DNA from: Doris montereyensis
Lineage: Eukaryota > Mollusca > Gastropoda > Nudibranchia > Dorididae
DNA length: 64,000 nucleotides
Reading direction: 5' to 3'
NCBI GenBank assembly: GCA_037039925.1
Contig: JAXRKP010000659.1
Span: 40,001-104,000 of the forward strand
The notes beneath the pieces were generated by a model. The model saw only the letters and a list, made by a program, of their open reading frames with translations, had not been told where the DNA came from and searched no databases. Below are positions 37,055 to 51,660 of this stretch, piece after piece (positions within the stretch are counted from its first letter, which is position 1; the number at the start of each line of letters is the position of its first letter). Position numbers and translations under genes: made by a program.

Positions 37055-37312
37055 GGTAAAATTCCTCAAGGCCATGGCGGCTTATAGAGCGGAACAAGTG
37101 ATAAGAATAATCACCTCCTGGACAGAACGCTAGTCTGACGCAGGTTTTTACTCCCAAGCTAGTACTTGTACCCATTTTGCACCTGGGTCGAGTGGGAAAA
37201 TCTGTGTTAGGTGTCTTTCCCAAAGAACACAATGTCAGGCCTGGCGTTGCCAGGATTAGAACTCAGGACCACATGATCCCGTCTGGCAGCCTAACCACTC
37301 GGCCACCTATCC
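37055..37312 (-). repeat. SINE family S1
   Basis: Contains CACCTGGGTCGAGTGGGAAA, GCCAGGATTAGAACTCAGG (inverted B box) and CTAACCACTCGGCCACCTA (inverted A box). Confidence 0.7.
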
Positions 37313-40300
37313 TAGTATCAAACAAAAACAGCAAAAGAATTCAAATAAAATAAAGGGACATTAACAATGGGCTTGCTGGCTGTTTTGTTGGTCTTTTGAA
37401 CTGTGGTGAAGCTTTTAAATTATTTTTTTTTACATGTTATCATTACTTTGTTATCAAAAGTCATCTGTTTACGACACTACATATAATATATACGAATATT
37501 TTTAGACAGATTACATCTTAAAAACAAACAAAAAAACCCAAAACCTTTCCTGAACACAAACATTAAATTTTTGTAACAGCTTCGTCAAATATATTATTTG
37601 TCATTTCACTAATATAGATCTTTTATTTTTCATAAGCTTTGAACGGCTGACGATGCCAAAGAAAAAACCTGACGAAGACACAAATACTTCTCCCTCAAAA
37701 AGAAACCCCCAAAAATCCACTATCTATATTTAAAATTAAAAAGAAATATTAACTCATAGGCTACCATTGTCGCACAGCGTAATCACGCTACACTTACACC
37801 ATAGTACAATTGTCGCACATGTGCGATCATAACGTTGCCGGGCCATAACTATAGAGGAAGATCGCATATGTATACACACGATTGCGGTATGGAGCATCTA
37901 GGCTTATTATGGTTGGGTTTTTTATGATTTTGTTTTTGTTTTTGCAAGCCTTCGACTTAACCCATTTTCTTTGCAAACTTACAAAACAACTTCTACGACT
38001 AGTACTAAAGTACATCTACAAGTCAGAAACAGCATAGATCACATTATTTTCGATCACTTTAACGGCTCATTGTTTTCATCTATTTATTGATGGAAGTAGT
38101 TAATTGTGTGAAAGATGTCTCCACCCCAAAAAAGATTTTTAGCTTCTCAATTTCACCCTTTCACCCATCCCCACACAGACATACTAATGACACACAGCAG
38201 ATTTTTATTGTGCCAATATACAGTTTGATCTCTTGTGAACAGTGTTTAAAAAAAAAGAAGAGAAAATAATAACAAATAGAAAAGTTAAACATTTTTTAAA
38301 CAACCCTACTTTTTTGTTGGGTATCCATAATCTTGTGTCGGACCTTGGGTAAACTATAAATTAATCTAGAAACTAACCGTAGACCTTTCACAATGTGAAA
38401 TTCTATCAAAATAATTTTAAAATTTAGGATACTACTTGTAACTAATCTTCTACTACTATGAGCACAACTACTAATTAGTAGTAGTGCTAAAACATTATCA
38501 TTTAGATTACGTTTTAATGCTAACACTGATCACATCATGTCAACATTGACGTACAATAACAATAGTTTTTATATGAGAGGATGAGATGCAAAAACAGCTA
38601 TATTCCAAAATTAAAATAGATAACTTGAGAAAATCAATTTTGTCTACCCTTATTTCTAGTTAAAGCCTGATCAATTTGATGTTTAGAGCCGATTTATAAT
38701 ATGATATAAGTGAGTATTGAACAAAAATGATTTCCTCATCAGAAAACTTTTCCTTCGAGATGATGAAAAAACTCACAATGTAAAAATGGCACGTAGCGGG
38801 TTTTGCATCTCACCTCCTCATATGTTTCAAGTGAAATGATTTGTATCTCAAACATAGATACAACTTAAACTTCATGAGAAGACACTCTTTCTCTCTCTCA
38901 GTTTTAGTTTTTTGAATGATGAAATGGCAACATTAAGTTATGTAGGGCAACAGAAAGAGAATAAATGAAAATTTATCATCATAAATTGTATTAAAAAGAT
39001 ACACATGACAGAGCAATTACGGACACACATCACAAGCTACTTGTTTGCATACAATTATAGGGTCCAAGAAAAAGAAACCCCCAAAGCTAAAAAGAAACAA
39101 CGAAAATCCCTCACCAATAAAAGCAAAAAGAAGTATTCAAGGAAGCTTAACAAATTTAATTTCAAATGAAAACAATTACAAATAAAGTACACAAACTTCA
39201 TCTACGCCTTCTGGTAACGATTAAAGTAACAGAAAACAAAAGTAAAAGAATTATAAAATTAATATTAAATCAAACATAAATAAATGGAGAAATAAATCAC
39301 TCACAATCACACGCATTATAATGCTGAACAGATATGATACATTCAAAAGACATGACATTGTATCACCTATCTATGTCTTATCCATGAAATCATTATCAAT
39401 CAACATCACTTTAACATTATGATACATAGTTTTAATTAGACAAACAACTTTTTCTTTCACTAAAATAAATGTCACTGTCAATAATCATAAAGACTGATCA
39501 TGATGGAACAAAACAAAATGTTCATTTCTCTGCCATACATTATACATACTTAACTTAAGATAAAACTAACAAAGAAGCAAAATAAGATGAGAACTTGTAA
39601 ATATAATGGTATCTATTTATTTATAATAATAAAAAAATAAACAGTAATAAAATAATATGAAAAAGAAGAAAAAGGAGGAATAATAATTTTTTAAAGCGAA
39701 CTTTAAAAAAAGTCAGTTTTATTTTACCCATGAAAGCAGAAAAGCTACCACAACTACTAGTAATAAGTACCACCACAAAAATTGAAAATATGAAATGAAA
39801 ACAATAAGAAGATGCTCATCAAATATATATATATATGTGCATTTTCTCTTTTTTCTATCATAAATTGAATGACACAATTAATCACAATATATATGTAACA
39901 CAAGAATAATAATGAACAAGCTGTTGAGGAAAAGAACAAAACATTTATGATATTAATAATAATTATCCGATTCAAACTGGAGGGGATGAATGCCTTTAAA
40001 AAGTTAAAATGTCCATGCTGTGTCCTGAAGATCACAGAGTTTACAGCTGTGTTCAAATCTTCTTTTAATCACCTCATTGTAGTCTACATTGTGACTTAAT
40101 TACATAATATTATATTTGTATGATCTAACGTCCCTATTTTCCTTCTTTTTTGTTGTTCTTATTCCTTAGTGAATTTGAAATTAAAAACGATAATAAGATT
40201 TGCACTTAAAATACTACACACTGGGCAGTGTTCTGAAAATAACTTTGCATTCTAGTAATAATAATAATGACAGTATATATATTATATATATATATATAAT

Positions 40301-40322
40301 ATATATATATATATATTATATA

Positions 40323-40390
<68 letters not shown>

Positions 40391-41246
40391 TAATGATGAT
40401 GATGAAACAAGGCTTAGAAGACAATTATTTGAGAAGCCTTAAACTTCCAAATTCATTTCATGTTCTTTTTTATAATGAAATAAACAAAAAAATTACATTA
40501 TAAAAGTTTCATTTTCATGTAGTATGATGAAAAATGGTTGTGTGTAATTTGGTCAAAATATAAATTTTATACCAATTTCATTACATGATGCAGATCTTGA
40601 TAAGTCATGAGAGATTTCCTTCATAACATAATAATATTAATATATACACATGTGTTACTTTCTGGTCAAGAAAAATTTTCGGCACATTTTAAAGAAATAT
40701 AGTGAAATATTTTAACTACTACCGATCATTGGAGGAGACAGACTTGATTGAGAGTAGGTCTACTGAGAACTACTGTCATCTATTTTGAGAAATAGGTGTT
40801 CATAACCTTTTACTTTCTTTAGCTCAGTTATTACACTAGACGAATATCAACAGCAATGTTTGCATCAATCTTTGATACACACAACCAATTTGATAAAAAC
40901 ATTCTAGAGTTTCATATCCTTAAAGTAAAAGCCTGAGGTACAATTCATCAAAATGACTTGTTGACTAGAACATTCAAGAAATACAGAGAAATGACATTAA
41001 TTTGTCTCAACAAGCCATCATTATAAGACAGGGCTTAAAATGGCCCGCTGTGACTCACTTTTAAATCAAAGGTCAAAGATAGAGCAGAGCAACTCAATTA
41101 CTGCAAACGATACAATGTTTCCTGGTTTTACTTCTTATAATTGTTTCTAAGAAAGTTTTGAATTCAATTGATTTTTAATGTTTTACTACATGACAAACAT
41201 TTCACTTTAAAGTAAGTCCACCTACATCAAGGAAAATTTAAATTCG
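37313..41246. other. Long AT-rich intron stretch
   Basis: Nothing recognised except the (TA)n tract at 40268-40392. Open frames are short and lack family features. Confidence 0.4.
40268..40392. repeat. (TA)n microsatellite
   Basis: About 60 TA units with ATTAT interruptions. Confidence 0.97.
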
Positions 41247-41500
41247 GTAGTCCAGAGGCAAGGCGTTGACGTCTCAACCACAAGGTAATGGGTTCGAACC
41301 CCACCAAATCTACCCCCCTCATCCAGGTAGGTGGATCGACACATAGTCCCATCGGAGACGGACCATAAATGTATGTAGATCACAACACTCGTGATCCCTT
41401 GGCTGTTTACAGGGTAGTACGGGCAAAATTAAAATTCCTACCAAAAACCCTGAGATCACATTAGTTGTAGATGTGGGTAAATCAAATCAAATCCAAACCT
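41247..41500 (+). repeat. SINE family S2
   Basis: GTCCAGAGGCAAGGCGTTG, the perfect B box GGTTCGAACCCC at 41291, CCATCGGAGACGGACCATAA and GATCCCTTGGCTGTTTACAG. The best-preserved S2 head in the window. Confidence 0.75.
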
Positions 41501-43302
41501 AGTCAGTCGTAATAGTCACAATTCAATATACGATGTAGACCTAAGATTACAGACCCCCCCCCCCACCCGATTGACTTGGACTTGGAGAAAGGAGCTACAG
41601 ATAACAGGCCACATGGCCGACCACATGTCAACTCCTAAGCAGATTTAAACTTGCACTGATTGGATCTTGTGATGCAGGGTGACGTCAAGTTGAGGAGGGT
41701 TTAATAATCATAAATACAGGTATATTTGTATTGATCGTGTTCTAATTTGGGGGTTGACGGCCATGCATGTCATTGAAATATGCAATCTTATTTCCATTCA
41801 TTTTTACCGACTTCAAGCAGTGAAAAAACATTGACTTGAAAGGCAGTGCTACTTAACTCGATGTTGACATAAAAAGCTTTTTATTGTACCTAAAAATGGA
41901 TTGGGGATAGAAATTAACTACGCAATGTCAACTTATGCAGCATCCACTGTATATCTAATCAAATTTAGGGTTGCGACAGAAAACATTCTATGCATCAGAT
42001 ATAAAGAGGTCAGTCCTGTAAATTAAATAATAAGCAATGGTAAGGGTTGTTTGAGAAACCAGGACACAAAAACTTGTTTTCTTTTCTTTTGCCAATCAAA
42101 AAGTGACAAAGTAATCTAAATTGAGGACTGCAAGAGAAATCAGGACAGGAACAGATTTTCTGGCCAATCAATTAGGGATACAAGAGATGTAACAAATTCT
42201 GCAGTATTTTTAGTGTGTATTACTATTACAAAACTCACGATATGTGTGTATATTTTTAAAGAATAGAATCATAGTAAAATTAAAAGTCAGATAAGTACAT
42301 CTTAGTGTGTGTACTTCTTAACATAAAGCAAAGGCTTGTGATATCATGTGTACATGCAAAGCAAGAATTCTCTTTGATGTCTCTTGATGGCAAATCCATA
42401 TTTATAAACTGATTACATTTGATCAAATTGAATGATGTGCACTCTGCACATGTGGTAAGATCTAATTTGAAAAAAAAAGTAATGCCGTCATAGGTGTCGC
42501 GCCTGACATTCCAATGCCTTTAAGAGAAAGGAATATAATAGACTAGTCACCCATGTTGTCCAAATCAGCAAAAAAACTAAAGGCCTGAAGTGGGGCTTGA
42601 ACCCAGTAGGGCCTACCATTAACTCACAGTGCAATGCCTTTTAGCCACTCAGCCCCATAATATAATCTGAAGAGGAAAAATCAAATCAAAATGCACAATG
42701 TTCAATCTTATTCTTATGGCTCTTAGCGTGATTTTTAAAACTCTACTATTTATATATGTCTAATTTCAGAGCATTTTGAGGTTTTACTCAAATGATATCC
42801 TCGTCATTGGAATAATAAATGGATACATTTTTCAGAATGTGTGCATCATACTTTTTAACTTTTCTTAACACAGTGAAATGAAGAAAAACGAACAAAAATA
42901 TTTTAAAATTTTTTAAAGATGCAGTAGCGTTCCACTGGAACTACCCACAATTTTATGATATTTATTGATCATTAGAAATGACCTTGATCTAGACTGACTT
43001 GATGACAATGTAGAAATAAAGAAGTTTCACTATCCAGGAAAATATGAAAATGAAAATTTTCATTACTTTCTTTTAAAATCAAAATTGTTACTTAAATCCA
43101 TATAATAATGTGCTTGACGTCAATGGGAAATAACACAACACCATCAAGAAGTCACACCTTGGATCATCTCTTCAAGTTAAATTTGCAGCTTTCTTTGATT
43201 GTAACCATTCAAGGATAATATAATAATGGTTATAATATATATACAACATGATACACGCTCATCATTTATAAATGTGGATGAAACTGAAATTTTATCGCCT
43301 TA
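41501..43302. other. Region 3' of the kinase copy
   Basis: Only the tRNA-like segment at 42560-42660 is recognised. No poly(T) run marking a retrocopy tail was found near 43300. Confidence 0.4.
42560..42660 (-). repeat. tRNA-like sequence, probable SINE head
   Basis: On the minus strand: GGGGCTGAGTGGCTAAAAGG, then GGGTTCAAGCCCCAC. A and B boxes are intact, but I could not fold a convincing tRNA with an anticodon, and a non-tRNA tail follows. Confidence 0.5.
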
Positions 43303-44316
43303 TCAGAGAAATATTTTACAAAAAATCAAGGACACAAATTCATTCTCTCCTGTGGCCTGATTTGTAGTGGTGCACTGAGCAACCTGAGCAGCTTTTTGTT
43401 TAAGCATTGTCCAATCAAATGTATAGTCATACTGGTAATTAAGGGTGCGGAACAAAATGCGGAACAGTTGACGAAGGTACATGTAGTCTGGTGCTTCTTC
43501 AAATCGTAGACCTCGACAATAATTCAAGTACATAGCAAATTCAGCTGGAAATCCTTTGCACAATACCTCAACCGGGGTCGACATCTTTTTCTCACTGATT
43601 TTCTCATACTTTTGCTTCTTTGTGTTGGCTTTGAGCCCTTGCCATGGTAAACTTCCTCGGTTGAAGTACATGAGCACATATCCTAAAGATTCCATGTCAT
43701 CCCTTCGACTTTGCTCGATACCAAGGTGTGCATTAATGCTGGCATATCGGGCAGTGCCGTTAAATTCTTGTCCTCTCTATATGGAATATGAGTGCGGGTG
43801 CGGCTGTCACGAAATTTTTTGGCCAAACCGAAATCAATAAGGAAGACTTTATTGCAGTGCCTTCCAATTCCCATTAGAAAATTATCTGGCTTTATGTCTC
43901 TATGGATAAAATTTTTATTGTGAACGTATTCAATTCGACCAATCATTTGATCAGCAAGCATCAAAACAGTTTTCATTGTGAACCTTCGAGAGCAGAAGTT
44001 GAACAAATCTTCCAAACTGGGACCTAACAAGTCCATTACAAGCACGTTATATTCCTTTTCCTGGCCATAGAAGCGAATATGGGGGATTCCAACACCTCCT
44101 TGAAGAATTTTATACAGCTTACTTTCATACAAAAAGCTGTGGGTGTCGAGCTTTAGTGGATTCAAGCTTGACAGCAACTTCTTCTCCATTTGTTATGTTG
44201 ATTCCTAGATAAATGTCTCCGAAGGAACCGCTGCCAATTTTCCGAACAAGTCGATATTTCAAACCCACGACAAACTCACCAGATGGTTTAGTTGATCGCG
44301 CTGGTTGTGTCTCCAT
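43303..44316 (-). pseudogene. Intronless casein kinase 1 alpha copy (retrocopy), two frameshifts
   Basis: Three consecutive reading frames on the minus strand give one CK1 alpha-like Ser/Thr kinase. It has the glycine loop [11 protein letters not shown], the lysine segment [23 protein letters not shown], the DFG of [10 protein letters not shown] and the CK1 landmark [12 protein letters not shown]. It begins [14 protein letters not shown] and stops after CKIFL, covering the kinase domain with a shorter tail than usual. Frames break at about 44147 (one extra T in TTTTT) and about 43765 (one G missing). No nonsense substitution is seen. CK1 alpha genes normally have introns, so this uninterrupted copy inside another gene's intron is most likely a retrocopy. 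No poly(A) remnant or flanking duplication was found. If the indels are consensus errors, it could be a working retrogene. Confidence 0.85.
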
Positions 44317-44457
44317 GGTTATTTGATGTGAGTGGCGGACTTAAGTGGGAGAAAAACTCACATTGAAAGCACAAGTTCTACAGATTTTTTTCACTGACAA
44401 GGATCGGTTGCCATCTTTAGGAGGAGGAAGTAATCGTGGGTCTTTAGTGTTGAATAA

Positions 44458-44465
44458 TGACGTCA
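44458..44465. promoter_or_regulatory. Perfect CRE palindrome upstream of the kinase copy
   Basis: TGACGTCA lies about 142 bp upstream of the minus-strand kinase ATG. This is the consensus CREB/CREM/ATF site. Proximity suggests, but does not prove, a promoter role. Confidence 0.45.
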
Positions 44466-44925
44466 CAACATGGTTCGAATACTGTATGTCGACAATATGA
44501 AAAAAGGCTATAGTTTTCTTGGCAAAGTGAATTTTGTTTAGGATTTCTATGCTTTTAGTCGCTGAAAGAATTTGGGCTTCTCTTAAAAAGTGCTCGAATG
44601 CATTAAAGACACTGCTACGGAGACATTAATTATGTTTTTGAGTATCGATTATGTTCAAACCTTTGAATATAATAATCGATACATACACTGCGGCATTGTG
44701 GGTGTTGTCATGGCTTCCATTTCCAGGTCACCAAGTCAAAGGTCAGTCTTTCACTGGTAGAGACTGGTTTCTAAAGGGAACTAAGAAACACTCTAGTGGG
44801 TGGGGCGAATACAAAGGAGAGGCGCATAACACCTCGACGTAGGTTCTGATTGAATTGATCGATTTCAATAGATATTTCTCTCCCCGCCTTTTATATGCTC
44901 GCTACCCTACTGCGCCCTGTAGACA

Positions 44926-45155
<230 letters not shown>

Positions 45156-45261
45156 GTGTAGGTGTGAATGTGTGTGAGAGAGTTTGTTTTGTTCTGTTTT
45201 TTAGTTCAAGCAACTCCAAGAGACCGTGTTTCTGTTCACCTTGCCCGTTTCAATGCTGTCA

Positions 45262-46405
45262 CGTGGTGTAGACCTGAAGTGATTTATTTTTTTTGCTTTT
45301 GAGTTTGGATTTTTGATTATATTGAGTAGCTGTCAAAATATAGGCATCCTATTTCATTGAAAAGTTTGTAGCGTCCTTGGTTGCCATAGAAACGACCGCC
45401 ATCTTGGATTTTGACCCAATTTTCAAAATCTATCTCCTCACTTAGTTATGAATAAAATCACTCAAAACCCCTGCATATCGTTTTTTTCCACTCAACATCT
45501 AAAGAGTGACGTCGATTTTTTAAGATTCTTTGTTGTTTTTTTATTGTTGTTTTTTATGAATTCTTGAAAATAACATATTATATCGTGTATAATATGCAAA
45601 AATTGTTTTGTTTTCAAAACACAATTTTTTCTCAAAAGTTTACAAGATAATAAGAAAATGCCCAAGTCATTCTATTAACATTGACAAGAGAAACTTGTGT
45701 GCCAAATATTATACAAATCGGTCGGTAAGTGACGGAGGAGTTAGAAATTTAGTGGGAACAAATTACATTTCGAAAAAAATGCAAACAAAGAAATCAAAGG
45801 AAAATAACACACACAAAACCCATTTCAGACAAGTTACCCTTCTTCGTAGCAAACCCTTTATTCTTTCGACAGTCTATGACATTGTTAATAATGTACATAG
45901 GATTATAAATCTAAGTGAAGATGTGAACTATTGTGAAAACAGACGTCATAATGACCAGTTTTTTGTTGTATTCCTCTATTAGTATATGTGTGCATGTGTT
46001 TGCAAACTTATTGCCCTCACATTTGACCTCCACCTCTTTCATCACTCATCGCTGGGTCAACTCGGCGAGGGGCGTGTCGATATGCCATGCCGCCAGATGT
46101 AGCGATATGTAGCAATAGCGAGTTTTCAGTGCCATCTTCTCAGTCAGTGTTAGGATAATTTACGTCAAAAGTTTGACTGTTTTTAACTTATTCTCACCTA
46201 CAAAATATTGTGTAACAAAAAAAAATATACGTCATATGGACATTTTTCTGCCATAAATTTATAGATGAATGATCGTTCTATCTGAATATATAAAGAACAG
46301 AAAATCGACATTTTGGTCCCAAACTTGCCAATCCAGGTGCCACATGCAACCCCCCCCCCCCCTTTAAAAAAGACCTAGTGCTTTATCTGTCTACGGTTTT
46401 ACGCA
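45262..46405 (-). repeat. 1.1 kb dispersed repeat, copy B (inverted relative to copy A)
   Basis: Matches copy A on the opposite strand: GCCATCTTGGATTTTGACC at about 45400, CTTTCGACAGTC at about 45865, the poly(C) run near 46355 and TCTGTCTACGGT at the end. With copy A it forms an inverted pair about 10 kb apart around the kinase copy. Confidence 0.7.
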
Positions 46406-46732
46406 TACATCTCGCCTTTATATTTGTTTTGTTTCCTTTTCTAAAATGTCACATGATATTTTTTGCTTAAAATTTAAATTCTTAATCGTACGGGTGACAC
46501 ACGTTCCTCCCCCCCCTCTTCCCTCTTTCAAGGTGTCGGAGAAATTGACATTCAAGGTCAACTATTCCATTCTTATCAGTACGTGTAATGAGTTCACGAA
46601 TAGTTGGACACTTCCAAAACTTAAAAAAAAACTGTACACCACACACCACGTTTTATTTCATTTCCACCTGTCGCATTGTACATCTCCACATTTTAGATTT
46701 GCTTTTCCTTTCTCTCTGCACAGTATGCAAGG

Positions 46733-47045
46733 GAGACTCGGTGATTCAGAGGCAAGGTATCGGCCTTTCACCCCAAAGATCGTGGGTTCAAGTCCCGACG
46801 GTTGACAATTTTCTCGACATCTTTCGAGCAAAATCTACTACCCCCCCCCATCCTCCTTCAATCCTAGGTGGGTCGACACCTAGTTCGATCGGGGACGAGC
46901 GATAAAAAAGGAGGTCCCGTGTGTGAGTCACATCACTATGTATCCCTTGGCTATTCCCAGGGGACTACGGGCAAAATTTAAAAGAAATTTAAAATCCTAC
47001 CAAAACCCCCGAGATGAGCGTTGTTGTGGATGTGGACAAAATAAA
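46733..47045 (+). repeat. SINE family S2
   Basis: CAGAGGCAAGGTATCGGCC, GTGGGTTCAAGTCCCGACG (B box), GTATCCCTTGGCTATTCCC and CCTACCAAAACCCCCGAGAT. Confidence 0.7.
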
Positions 47046-47204
47046 GTCATCACAGTACGCAAATTAATGCAGTTGTCAGTTTTTCGAATTATCTCGTACA
47101 TACTAGATCTAGTGTTATTTGATTTATACAAGGTGTGAAAATACAGCGTGCTGCCAATCAAGCTAATTACGCTCCTTGTAACATCTTAATAATTTCTCCA
47201 ACAT

Positions 47205-47335
47205 TAAAGAGCGTAGTTAGCTCGTTTGGTAGAACGCTGTTTTTTCATGGCTAAGATTTTTTTCTGCCTATTCCTTGTATTTGTCCTGTCTGTGTTCCTA
47301 TTGGGCTTTAATATTATAATATATTGTCTTTTCCT
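47205..47335 (+). repeat. tRNA-like repeat, family S3
   Basis: The A-box-like TTAGCTCGTTTGGTAGAACG is followed by TTTTCTGCCTATTCCTTG and GGGCTTTAATATTAT, matching 650-715. It lies about 90 bp upstream of exon 22. Confidence 0.55.
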
Positions 47336-47424
47336 TCACTTTCCACTTGCCCCTTGCCTCACTGTTTGTCTTTGCACTTAAAAATCGCTATTACCTCTCA
47401 TCTCTCGTCCAATCATCCAAACAG

Positions 47425-47635
47425 AACAGAGAGACGGCCACCTTCCAAAGCCTCTTCATAACTAACGGCTTTTCCTCCTACGCCATGGTGACTTTCCTAG
47501 AAGGCGCCCAGAACTGGAACTTCGTGCAATACTTTCCTGTGGCCGTGGGTCACCTGAGTTCCCTTGGTGTCACTGATCTGGGAGTGACAAATTCACCTGT
47601 GGCTATAAGACTTGATACCGTCGTCGGCAATACCG
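47425..47635 (+). CDS. Exon 22: NIDO domain, C-terminal part
   Basis: Phase 0 to 1. Peptide ETATFQSLFITNGFSSYAMV, then NWNFVQYFPVAVGH. NIDO domains have TFQ-x-L(V)-TDG-x-S(Y)A-x-F at this place. The acceptor is CATCCAAACAG. The donor GTACGT is followed within 15 nt by a (CTT)n tract that fills most of the next intron. Confidence 0.82.
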
Positions 47636-47649
47636 GTACGTATCATGCA

Positions 47650-48880
<1,231 letters not shown>

Positions 48881-48945
48881 AATCGAGTATGATATAATAT
48901 TATGTGGTGTGTGTTTTGAAATGACATATGGTGTGTTACGAACAG

Positions 48946-49229
48946 GACGAGATGGAACGTGGATGGACAATGTTGGTCAGATGGAGAACCCAGTGAGAGA
49001 GTGTAGCAAGTTCTACCAGAGAAACAGGCATCTCATCAACAACACCAAGTTCCAACAAGATGTTTCTGAAATGCTGCAATGCCCATGCAACCTGGGCCAG
49101 CTTGCTAGACAGTGGTGGTTTGTGGACTGGAAGGAAGACCTCTTTAACCAAGGCACAGTCATCATCTGTTATGCTTTAAGTCCCATTGCAAAAGCCACAG
49201 AAAGGCTCAGAGACAACTCATTGAACAAT
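48946..49229 (+). CDS. Exon 23: AMOP region
   Basis: A 284-nt exon, phase 1 to 0. Peptide RDGTWMDNVGQ, then RECSKFYQ, LQCPCNLGQL and GTVIICYALSP. The CPC-x-L-x-Q pattern and the later G-x-V-x-C match the AMOP domain found beside NIDO and VWD in MUC4 and related adhesion proteins. The donor is GTAAGTA. Confidence 0.82.
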
Positions 49230-50347
49230 GTAAGTATTAAATGAATGCTATTGGTGGTGTCCTACTTATATTGTTCATTTGAAGGCCTTCTATATGCCTC
49301 CTTGCTTCATAATTTGTCCTCAAGCACAGTAACTTAATGATGTTGGGATTGGTTATTAAATGTAAAGGAGCATCAGTAATATGGAGAAAGAATGAAAGAG
49401 GCAGCATTACAAATGTGGATTATTTGTTGCTTTTTTGTGTTGTTTTTTGTTTGCTCAGCTATAAACATTCTTAACTCGGATTATGATATCTTTTGAAGTT
49501 GCCAATGAGTTATGTCACAATGTGATGGTTTACGTTCTTATGTGTTTATACCTCTGTCACTGTCTGATCACCGGGTTGTTTGGCATAACGTAATAAATCA
49601 GTTGTATTTTTCCCATCCTGTCTATGCTCCTTTTAATGTTTCGTGGGCGGACAGGAATCTCAACCGCTTATTGCGCAAAAATTGACGTTTGAATCCCAGG
49701 AAACCTTTGTACATCTCATCGAATGTTTCCGTTCTCCCACTGAAAGACACCTTTAGATCTAGACAGAGAAGAGATAACACTGTGTTAGTCTCATCAGAAA
49801 TCGACTTGAATTTAAACCCAAGCTAATAGTTATGTTTTGTGAAAGATCCCTCAGCAGACTTGAGAGATCCAACCCTGAGATACTGTTACAATGACGTAAA
49901 GGAATAAGTAAGCAAATTCAACAATTCCAAGTCAAGTTTTTGTAGAAGGTAACCCAATGGGAAAAAAGAACAGAGAGTCTTCAAAAGAGGAGAAATCCCC
50001 TTGATCAAATGCGTTGGCTCTTGACTTTCTTACTCTCTGAGCAGCCAGATCATACCTTGGACATGATACCTGGGTTCTCCTCTGCACATGTTTTGAATTA
50101 TCTTTGTCTGTACAGCACAAACATTGTCACATATCCATTTCCTGATTACATTTGCGGTTACTTGTCCTTTTAAGTTGATCATTGTCTTTACCCAACCTGT
50201 CTTTTGCACCCAAACATGGAGGGCTTAATCACCTCTCATTTATTTGTCGATTGGATGCAAATGAACCTCTATTAACAAAACATCTTCACTCACATCCATT
50301 TTGGGGCTTATTTGCTTTTTTCTTCTTCTTCAGCTTTGCTGTTACAG
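49230..50347. other. Intron sequence between exons 23 and 24
   Basis: AT-rich, T-rich near the acceptor; no element recognised. Confidence 0.4.
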
Positions 50348-50612
50348 ATTCAAATTCCCATCTGTAGATGCAACCTGGAGGAATGGATTGCTGCCTGGCG
50401 TAATTCTAGCTACATAGGTTATCGTGACCCAGAGGGCAGTCACATTCTGACGCAATCTCCATGGTTTTGGTCCTCTGACCCCAGACTTTACAGATCCGAA
50501 GACGTTGATCCCAAAAGAACCTGCTGCAGGTTTGCAGGCGTGGACAGTTGTGAGAAATATAATTTGGTACGGCCTGATATCACCTGCACTAATGAGGTAG
50601 AATTTCTGGCAG
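50348..50612 (+). CDS. Exon 24: region between AMOP and VWD
   Basis: A 265-nt exon, phase 0 to 1. Peptide CNLEEWIAAWRN, then WSSDPRLYRSEDVDPKRTCC. A CC pair followed by Cys residues and then VWD is the usual order in MUC4-like proteins. The start at 50348 uses the AG of GTTACAG because it gives phase 0; an AG at 50334-50335 is a possible alternative. Confidence 0.75.
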
Positions 50613-51660
50613 GTGAGGCTCTTTGTTTTATTCTTCCTTCTCTCATTGGTACCAGACACTCTAAAATGAAAAGTCGTAAAAGCAGACTGGAAGCTTTGTT
50701 TGTTTGTGTTTGTATTTGGGTTTTTCCTCTCATCATGTACTTCACCTTCACTCTTCACCTTTCGGTTATGTTAGTCACAAATCAATTAATCTACAAATCT
50801 ATTTATAAATAGAAATCTTATTTTGTTTTTGTAGTTGTTGTTATTGTTGCCATTGATACATTTTTTTTTTTACTGAAGAAGAAGATGTTGGGGATGTTCA
50901 TTTTCACTTTTTTTCAATATTGGATCAGACGTTTTCGTATGTACTGACCTTTAGCCAATGTGATTTGATTTTAAAGATACTGATCATTAAAGAACTTCAC
51001 TTTACAGATGTCAATATTTTTTTTTGCAGTATGTTATTAAATTTTGAATGAAACAGTTAGCTTGTGGGTAATTTAACGCTTTCAAATTTTTGCAGGAGAG
51101 ATGAGGGGGCATTTTTTCTTTTTCTTTTTCTTTAGTTTGTTTTCTTTTTTTCTTCCTTCTCACATTGTCTGTTTTTGTTTTTAGATTTGTCTTGTTTTTT
51201 GGTTTATTTGTTCCTGTAAATTGACAAATTTATAACTGCAATTAAATCAGTGTCTACATTCATACATATGTCTTTCCATCCATCCAGTATTTATTCATGC
51301 CTTTTCAAAATATCATCTGTAAAGATCCATACATGAAGATAAAGATGGGTTTGTAGTCTGTATTGCTGCACAAGTGCAGACTCACCAACATTACATCATT
51401 TACATTCCAGCAAGCCATTTCCTTCAAAGCCCTCAACTCCATGGGGACTACTCTGTACAGTGCAGATGCCTATTAGGCCTTCATAGTAACACTTACAAGA
51501 TTCTTCTCTGTTTATAGCTGGGTACTCATTCACACCTGAGTTAATTGAGGAAAGTAGAGTGAAGTGCTTTTTCTAAGTCAACAACATCATGAATAACAAC
51601 TGGCCATCCAGAATGTTGAACAGTGTCGCATAACTCCCAACCAGTACATAAATGACATAA
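50613..51660. other. Intron sequence downstream of exon 24
   Basis: T-rich, including TTTCTTTTTC tracts at 51115-51160. No element recognised. Confidence 0.4.

Noticed and set aside
42560..42660. Minus-strand tRNA gene
   Set aside because: A and B boxes are present but no convincing anticodon stem; more like a SINE head.
45608..45982. 124-residue open frame
   Set aside because: It lies within the 1.1 kb dispersed repeat, and I found no comparable frame in the homologous copy at 34676-35830.
47205..47240. A functional tRNA gene
   Set aside because: The A-box-like start is present but there is no cloverleaf, and the tail matches another dispersed copy at 650-715.
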